A DNA stretch of 57,677 nucleotides, taken from the NCBI GenBank assembly GCA_903916255.1, contig CAIWVW010000145.1, forward strand, positions 1 to 57,677. The letters run 5' to 3'. The notes beneath the pieces are model-generated. The model had not been told where the DNA came from. It worked only from the letters and a program-made list of their open reading frames with translations, and searched no databases. Shown in pieces: positions 52,960-57,677 of the stretch. Position numbers and translations under genes: made by a program. Within the stretch, counting starts at the first letter, position 1; every line of letters starts with the position of its first letter. The DNA comes from an uncultured Bacteroidota bacterium (lineage in GTDB: Bacteria; Bacteroidota; Bacteroidia; JABEUT01).

Positions 52960-52997
52960 AATCGAGTGAGATAGCAGCATAGCTCAAAGAATTATGG

Positions 52998-53017
52998 AAA
53001 GCCCCGCATAGGGGCTT
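52998..53017 (+). terminator. Terminator after the kelch/SprB gene
   Basis: AAAGCCCC (52998-53005) pairs with GGGGCTTT (53010-53017) around a short loop, followed by CTTATT. It is 39 bp after the stop codon. Confidence 0.85.
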
Positions 53018-53035
53018 TCTTATTAAAACAATACT

Positions 53036-53605
53036 GTGAAAGAATATATAGAAGGAAAAATTTTTGAAAAGGAAGATTACACCGAAAACCTTCTGTCGAA
53101 AGGGGATTATGAGAATTGCAGTTTCGTAAATTGTAATTTCTCCAATTCCGATTTGACGAAAATAAGTTTTACGGAATGTGAATTCAACGGATGTAATTTA
53201 AGCATGGCTAAACTGGTGAATACCGGCATAAAAGAAGTGCGGTTTATAAACTGCAAACTACTGGGCCTGCACTTTGAAAATTGCAATACTCTTTTGTTTC
53301 ACGCTTCATTTGAAAATTGCCTCCTGAACCTTTCTTCCTTTTACAAGTTTAAAATAAAAAAGACCTCTTTCATTAAATGCAGCCTGCATGAAACCGATTT
53401 TACAGAAACCGATTTATCAGGTTCTCTTTTTACTGATTGTGACCTTGCCCGTGCCATATTTGACCACACCATTTTGGAAAAAACAGATTTCCGAACTTCA
53501 TATAATTATTCCATCGACCCTGAAAAAAATCGTATTGCTAAAGCTAAATTCTCCCTGTCGGGAATAAGCGGGCTGCTGGATAAATATGATATTGAGATAG
53601 CGTGA
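53036..53605 (+). CDS. Pentapeptide-repeat protein
   Basis: The 189-residue protein, with a GTG start, is built of A/C-D/N-L/F-x-x repeats (for example CSFVNCNFSNSDLTKISF, then CEFNGCNLSMAKL), forming a right-handed quadrilateral beta-helix. The C-terminus (YSIDPEKNRIAKAKFSLSGI) matches chromosomal Qnr-like members that I recall from Bacteroidota. Some relatives bind gyrase, but no resistance role can be read here. It follows the kelch/SprB terminator by 18 bp. Confidence 0.85.
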   Translation: MKEYIEGKIFEKEDYTENLLSKGDYENCSFVNCNFSNSDLTKISFTECEFNGCNLSMAKLVNTGIKEVRFINCKLLGLHFENCNTLLFHASFENCLLNLSSFYKFKIKKTSFIKCSLHETDFTETDLSGSLFTDCDLARAIFDHTILEKTDFRTSYNYSIDPEKNRIAKAKFSLSGISGLLDKYDIEIA

Positions 53606-54027
53606 TAGTAATTAAAAAGTCGGGATACATAGTCTCTCCTTTTTATAACAGCGTTACCGGAACTAATATTTTTTCATCACTTTTTTCAGCAATATTAATT
53701 CCCGCCTTTGTCCATATATATATATGTAAAATTAAACAAAGGTTAAAACCCGATGATATTAAGTCGGTATTAAATTTCAATTAACTAAACGTGTTCTGCT
53801 TCCGGCAAAATTAAATGTATTTAATCCCGGTTATTTATAGAAAATAGAGTCTTGCTATTTTAAAAAAAATGATACCAATCAATGAGGAGAAGTTTATAAA
53901 CCATAAACTAAAAACCTCGGAAAAGTGGGAATTTTCTTAGTCAGGACAGATTAACAATATCATAATTTGGCATTCAAACTGAGGTAAGAGTGCCGACGTA
54001 ATCTTGCACCACCAAAAAAAAGGTACA

Positions 54028-57000
54028 ATGAAAAAGATTACATGTCAGCTCGTATTGATTTGCTCGATTATATTGAGTTTTGTTGCAGTAAGCAATGCAC
54101 AAAGAAAAGTAATTTATTACTGGGATTTTAATAAGGCCTATCCTGTGGGCGGCGGCGGCGGCGATAGCCTTGGAACCCCTTACAGTTACACCAATAACAC
54201 AAGAGATACGCTTTATGCACCCTATGAAAGTTATGGGTGGAAACGAGCCAAAATTCTGTATTCACGCCCTCCCGGCAAGCAAACAACGCCACTGGCGGCT
54301 ACGAAGCGCGACAGTATTCTGGATGACGGTAATGGTGCTCCATATTGCTATATTAATGATTTGCACATCTTAGGGAATGACACAAGTTCGAACCAGGCTA
54401 ATAATGATTTTGTAAGGTCCCGGAATCCGGATGAAAATGCATATATGTATTTGTATCTGCCCACTACGGGATATAAAGCAGTTGTTTTAAATTATGCTAT
54501 TTCTGCTTCCAGCACCAAAGGATGTTATTATAATATTTTTTCATACAGTACAAATGGCGGGGCAACCTGGAACAACCTGACTACCGCCATGGATACATTT
54601 AATATTGGAGGTATTTACCGTCCCGATACATTGCAGGTAATTAATCCAACTACTGCAGGGAGCAACTGGTATCCTGTAAAAATTAATTTTTCGTCAGACC
54701 CTAATGTTAATAACAATCCGAATTTTGTTCTCCGGTGGCAATACGAAGGTACCGGCTCCAATGGTACTTCCGGAAATGATAGGTATGATAATGTTTCTCT
54801 TGTGGGCGACAGTATCTGTGCTTACTTTGTAACCAACCCAACCAATATTATTGCATGCGGTGGTGGAAATGCACAGTTTATTGTAAGTGTTTCCGGGGGC
54901 ACTCCTCCATATTCTTTGCAATGGCAAATTGATTCAGGCAGCGGTTGGAGTAATTTAAGTAACTCTTCTCCATATAGCGGTGTTAATACAGATACGCTTC
55001 ATGTTACGGGCCCGAATTCTTCTATGAATGGATTTCAATACCGTTGCGAAATTTTAGGAACCTGCGGTGGAAATACTTTTGGGTCACCAGCTACATTATC
55101 TATTGATGCACCACTCACGGATAGCATTGTTGGTATAAACTTAAATGATACAATAATTACATATTGTACGCCAACCAGTGCAACTGTCGGTGCGAATGGA
55201 GGAACTTCTCCTTATACTTATTTATGGGCACCGGGCGGGCAAACCACTACCACAGTGAATGGATTGGGTACAGGCACGTATACTATAACCGTTACGGATG
55301 CTATTGGTTGTTCTGCAACAACCAGCTTTTTTGTATTTGGAGATACTGCACTTGTTAAAATTTCTGGTATCACGCATACCAATATTGAATGTAACAGCAC
55401 CGGCAGTGCAACTGTAACAGCCTCGCGGGGAGTAATGCCATATACGTATGCATGGTCGCCGGGCGGACAAACGAATGCAACAGCCACAGGCCTTTCAGCA
55501 GGGACATATACCGTTACTGTCAGTGATTCAACCGGGTGTAGTACCACATCTTCGGTAACCATTCTTTCAAGCCCTTTGGTTAGAGATAGCATTACACCAC
55601 TCTACTCACAAGTAATCCACTATTGGGATTTTAACCAAACGTTGCCAGCCGGCGGAGGCGGAGGAGACAGCCTTGGAACAAGTCATTATCCATTGCCTGC
55701 ACCATACACCTTAATTCCAAGTTTAAATCCACGCATTGTTTTTTCACGTCCTTCGACTAAACAAACAAGTCCGTTGAACTGTACTTTAAAAGACAGTATT
55801 TTGGATAACGGTTCGCAAGGAGCTGCCGTGAACGACTTAAACAGAGTACCTGCCATTAATGCCGTTTTAGGAAATGATACCAGCAGCAATGCGGCAAATA
55901 ATCTTTTTGTGCGCTCCAGGAATCCCGATGAGAATTCATTTATGTATATGTATATACCAACAAACGGATATAGAAATATACAACTGAATTATGCTATATC
56001 AGCTTCCAGCACTAAAGGTGCATTATATAATGTATTTTCTTACAGCACCAATGGAGGAACTTCATGGAACCCGCTGACATCTGCCATGGATACATTTAAT
56101 ACAGGCGGACATCCACACCCTGACAGTTTGCAAATGATAAACCCAACCACAGCAGCCAGTCTTTGGTATCCTGTCCATATTAATTTAGGCGCTGATACAA
56201 ATACCGGTAATAATCCTAACCTTGTAATAAGATGGGAATTTGAAGGAACAGGTTCGAATGGAACCAGCGGTAACGACCGTTATGACAATTTCTCGGTTGC
56301 TGGTACACTTTCTCAGGAACCATGCAATGGGAACAGTAATTATTCTGCGGAAGCAGGTGTAAAATATGGTATTGCACCATATACTTACAGCTGGGCCCCG
56401 AGCGGTGGAAGCAATGCTATTGCTTCTAACCTTTCTGCGGGTACATATACATTAACAGTTACTGACGCTAATGGATGTAATGCCACTTCAACTATTACAA
56501 TTACCCAGCCAAGCAGCCCGCTTTCCGCTTCAATTACAGGTTCCACAAATCTTACTTGCTATAATGTAAATACAGGAACTGCCACTGCAAGTGCAAGCGG
56601 CGGCACATCTCCTTATGGTTACAGATGGACTCCAAGTGGAAACACGAATTCCACTGCAACCGGATTATCGGCCGGAACATATACAGTTACAATAAATGAT
56701 TTGAATGGTTGCACTGCTACAGCTTCTGTAACACTTACCCAACCAACAGCCATTTCGTTAACGCCAACCGTTACTTCAAATGTAAATTGCAATGGAAACT
56801 CGACAGGTAGTGCAAGTGTAAGTGTAAGCGGCGGTACAAGCCCTTATACTTATTCTTGGGCGCCGAATGGCGGAACAAATTCTTCGGCTACCGGATTATC
56901 TGCCGGAAATTATACTGTTACTGTTACGGATAATACCGGATGTTCTTCAACTGCAAGCATAATAATTACACAGCCTTCTTCAGCATTATCTATTACGGCT

Positions 57001-57677
57001 ACCATTACAGGTACTATAACTTGTAATGGTAATTCAACAGGAAGTGCAAGTGTAAGCGCCAGCGGCGGTGCATTGCCATATACGTATTCATGGACACCAA
57101 GTGGCGGAACAAATTCTTCGGCTACCGGATTAAGCGCCGGAATTTATACCATAACTGTTACTGATAATAATGGCTGTTCTTCAACGGCAAGTGTAAATAT
57201 TACACAACCCTCAGCAATTTCAATAACACCAAGCGTAACTTCAAATGTAAATTGTAACGGAAATTCAACAGGCAGCGCAAGTGTTAGTGCAAGTGGAGGA
57301 GTATCTCCATATACCTATTTATGGAGTGATGCAAGCAGTCAAACGAATGCAACGGCTACCGGATTATCTGCCGGTAGTTATACCGTAACTGTAACTGATA
57401 ATAATGGCTGTTCTTCAACAGCAAGTGTAAGTATTTCCCAACCTGCTTCTGCACTAACCTCGAGTATTACTTCAGTAACTGGAGCGACGTGTAACGGAGG
57501 GAATGGAAGTGCGAGTGTAACAGCAGCGGGGGGTATGAGTCCTTATACCTATGTATGGGCCCCCGGAGGGAACACGAGTTCGACAGCGAGTTTAAGTGGA
57601 GGCAGCTATACGGTAACGGTAACAGACAATAACGGGTGTACGACAACCGCAACAGCAACCATCAGCCAGCCCGTAGC
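54028..57677 (+). CDS. Large SprB-repeat surface protein with a duplicated N-terminal module (3' end outside window)
   Basis: The frame is open from ATG 54028 to the window end (1216 codons, no stop), so it is not listed as a closed gene. It has a signal peptide (to about SNAQ), a module opening YYWDFN with GGGGGDSLGT, an Ig-like domain, two SprB repeats (about 55138-55560), then a second copy of the first module (from about 55617, HYWDFN...GGGGGDSLGT). Further SprB repeats follow to the end, several nearly identical in DNA. The architecture matches gliding adhesins such as SprB. A T9SS sorting domain is expected beyond the window. Confidence 0.85.
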   Translation, partial: MKKITCQLVLICSIILSFVAVSNAQRKVIYYWDFNKAYPVGGGGGDSLGTPYSYTNNTRDTLYAPYESYGWKRAKILYSRPPGKQTTPLAATKRDSILDDGNGAPYCYINDLHILGNDTSSNQANNDFVRSRNPDENAYMYLYLPTTGYKAVVLNYAISASSTKGCYYNIFSYSTNGGATWNNLTTAMDTFNIGGIYRPDTLQVINPTTAGSNWYPVKINFSSDPNVNNNPNFVLRWQYEGTGSNGTSGNDRYDNVSLVGDSICAYFVTNPTNIIACGGGNAQFIVSVSGGTPPYSLQWQIDSGSGWSNLSNSSPYSGVNTDTLHVTGPNSSMNGFQYRCEILGTCGGNTFGSPATLSIDAPLTDSIVGINLNDTIITYCTPTSATVGANGGTSPYTYLWAPGGQTTTTVNGLGTGTYTITVTDAIGCSATTSFFVFGDTALVKISGITHTNIECNSTGSATVTASRGVMPYTYAWSPGGQTNATATGLSAGTYTVTVSDSTGCSTTSSVTILSSPLVRDSITPLYSQVIHYWDFNQTLPAGGGGGDSLGTSHYPLPAPYTLIPSLNPRIVFSRPSTKQTSPLNCTLKDSILDNGSQGAAVNDLNRVPAINAVLGNDTSSNAANNLFVRSRNPDENSFMYMYIPTNGYRNIQLNYAISASSTKGALYNVFSYSTNGGTSWNPLTSAMDTFNTGGHPHPDSLQMINPTTAASLWYPVHINLGADTNTGNNPNLVIRWEFEGTGSNGTSGNDRYDNFSVAGTLSQEPCNGNSNYSAEAGVKYGIAPYTYSWAPSGGSNAIASNLSAGTYTLTVTDANGCNATSTITITQPSSPLSASITGSTNLTCYNVNTGTATASASGGTSPYGYRWTPSGNTNSTATGLSAGTYTVTINDLNGCTATASVTLTQPTAISLTPTVTSNVNCNGNSTGSASVSVSGGTSPYTYSWAPNGGTNSSATGLSAGNYTVTVTDNTGCSSTASIIITQPSSALSITATITGTITCNGNSTGSASVSASGGALPYTYSWTPSGGTNSSATGLSAGIYTITVTDNNGCSSTASVNITQPSAISITPSVTSNVNCNGNSTGSASVSASGGVSPYTYLWSDASSQTNATATGLSAGSYTVTVTDNNGCSSTASVSISQPASALTSSITSVTGATCNGGNGSASVTAAGGMSPYTYVWAPGGNTSSTASLSGGSYTVTVTDNNGCTTTATATISQPV

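Noticed and set aside
53036-53605. Quinolone-resistance (Qnr) assignment
   Set aside because: Pentapeptide repeats alone do not show gyrase binding; only the structural family is called.
53602-53784. 60-residue frame overlapping the pentapeptide gene stop
   Set aside because: GTG start, no family resemblance and an A+T-rich tail; translation is possible by the 4-bp overlap but not supported.
53785-54027. Possible gene or RNA between the pentapeptide and the SprB genes
   Set aside because: A+T-rich stretch without a convincing frame or stable hairpin.

Overview
The window comes from a member of the Bacteroidota, probably a Sphingobacteriia/Chitinophagia-like lineage. The signs are type IX secretion C-terminal sorting domains, SprB repeats, DUF3943, DUF748 and DUF3494 proteins, Bacteroidota-type TAnnTTTG promoters, and few Shine-Dalgarno sequences. 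All identifications rest on reading the sequence; no database search was run.

Layout. (1) 3-4501, plus strand: the 3' part of a long Asn/Ser-rich repeat protein with three SPOR-like domains, then clpS and a DinB-family gene. (2) 4508-4581: tRNA-Arg(ACG). Its last 15 bases are repeated at 20088-20102. Between the copies lies a 15.5 kb integrated element with all genes on the minus strand. It carries a tyrosine integrase, an excisionase-like HTH protein, an HUH Rep-like protein and a DUF5681-like protein, a SRAP (YedK) gene, and a tight six-gene operon that looks like a defence system: PD-(D/E)xK nuclease, MmeI-family DNA methyltransferase, SF2 helicase, GIY-YIG nuclease, HipA-like kinase and DUF3037-like protein. 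(3) 20242-49203: 33 genes, all on the minus strand, for envelope maintenance, lipid handling and stress. They include MlaEFD, Dps, three PAP2 proteins and a sphingomyelin-synthase-like PAP2, AI-2E permease, YihY, DUF748, YceI, OmpA, CsbD, YqaE/Pmp3, small membrane proteins, lipoproteins, and T9SS-exported surface and ice-binding-like proteins. An AraC-type regulator, a hybrid histidine kinase and a receiver protein form one operon. (4) 49441-57677, plus strand: two large SprB-repeat surface proteins, the second running off the window, with a pentapeptide-repeat protein between them.

Main discovery. Each of the 13 apparent transcription units of region 3 starts with the same promoter architecture: two ATGTAAC-like half-sites exactly 21 bp apart, a TGTGA(A/T)T element just upstream, and a TTTG promoter box exactly 25 nt downstream of the proximal half-site (12 of 13 boxes are TTTG, one is TTTA). 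The AraC-kinase-receiver operon has the same promoter. The block therefore reads as a 29 kb contiguous, probably self-activating envelope-stress regulon. Several hairpin terminators sit just before the next unit's promoter, which confirms the unit boundaries.

The second discovery is the six-gene defence-like operon in the tRNA-Arg element. Its methyltransferase shows no nuclease motif, two different nucleases are encoded in trans, and a HipA-like kinase/DUF3037 pair is attached.
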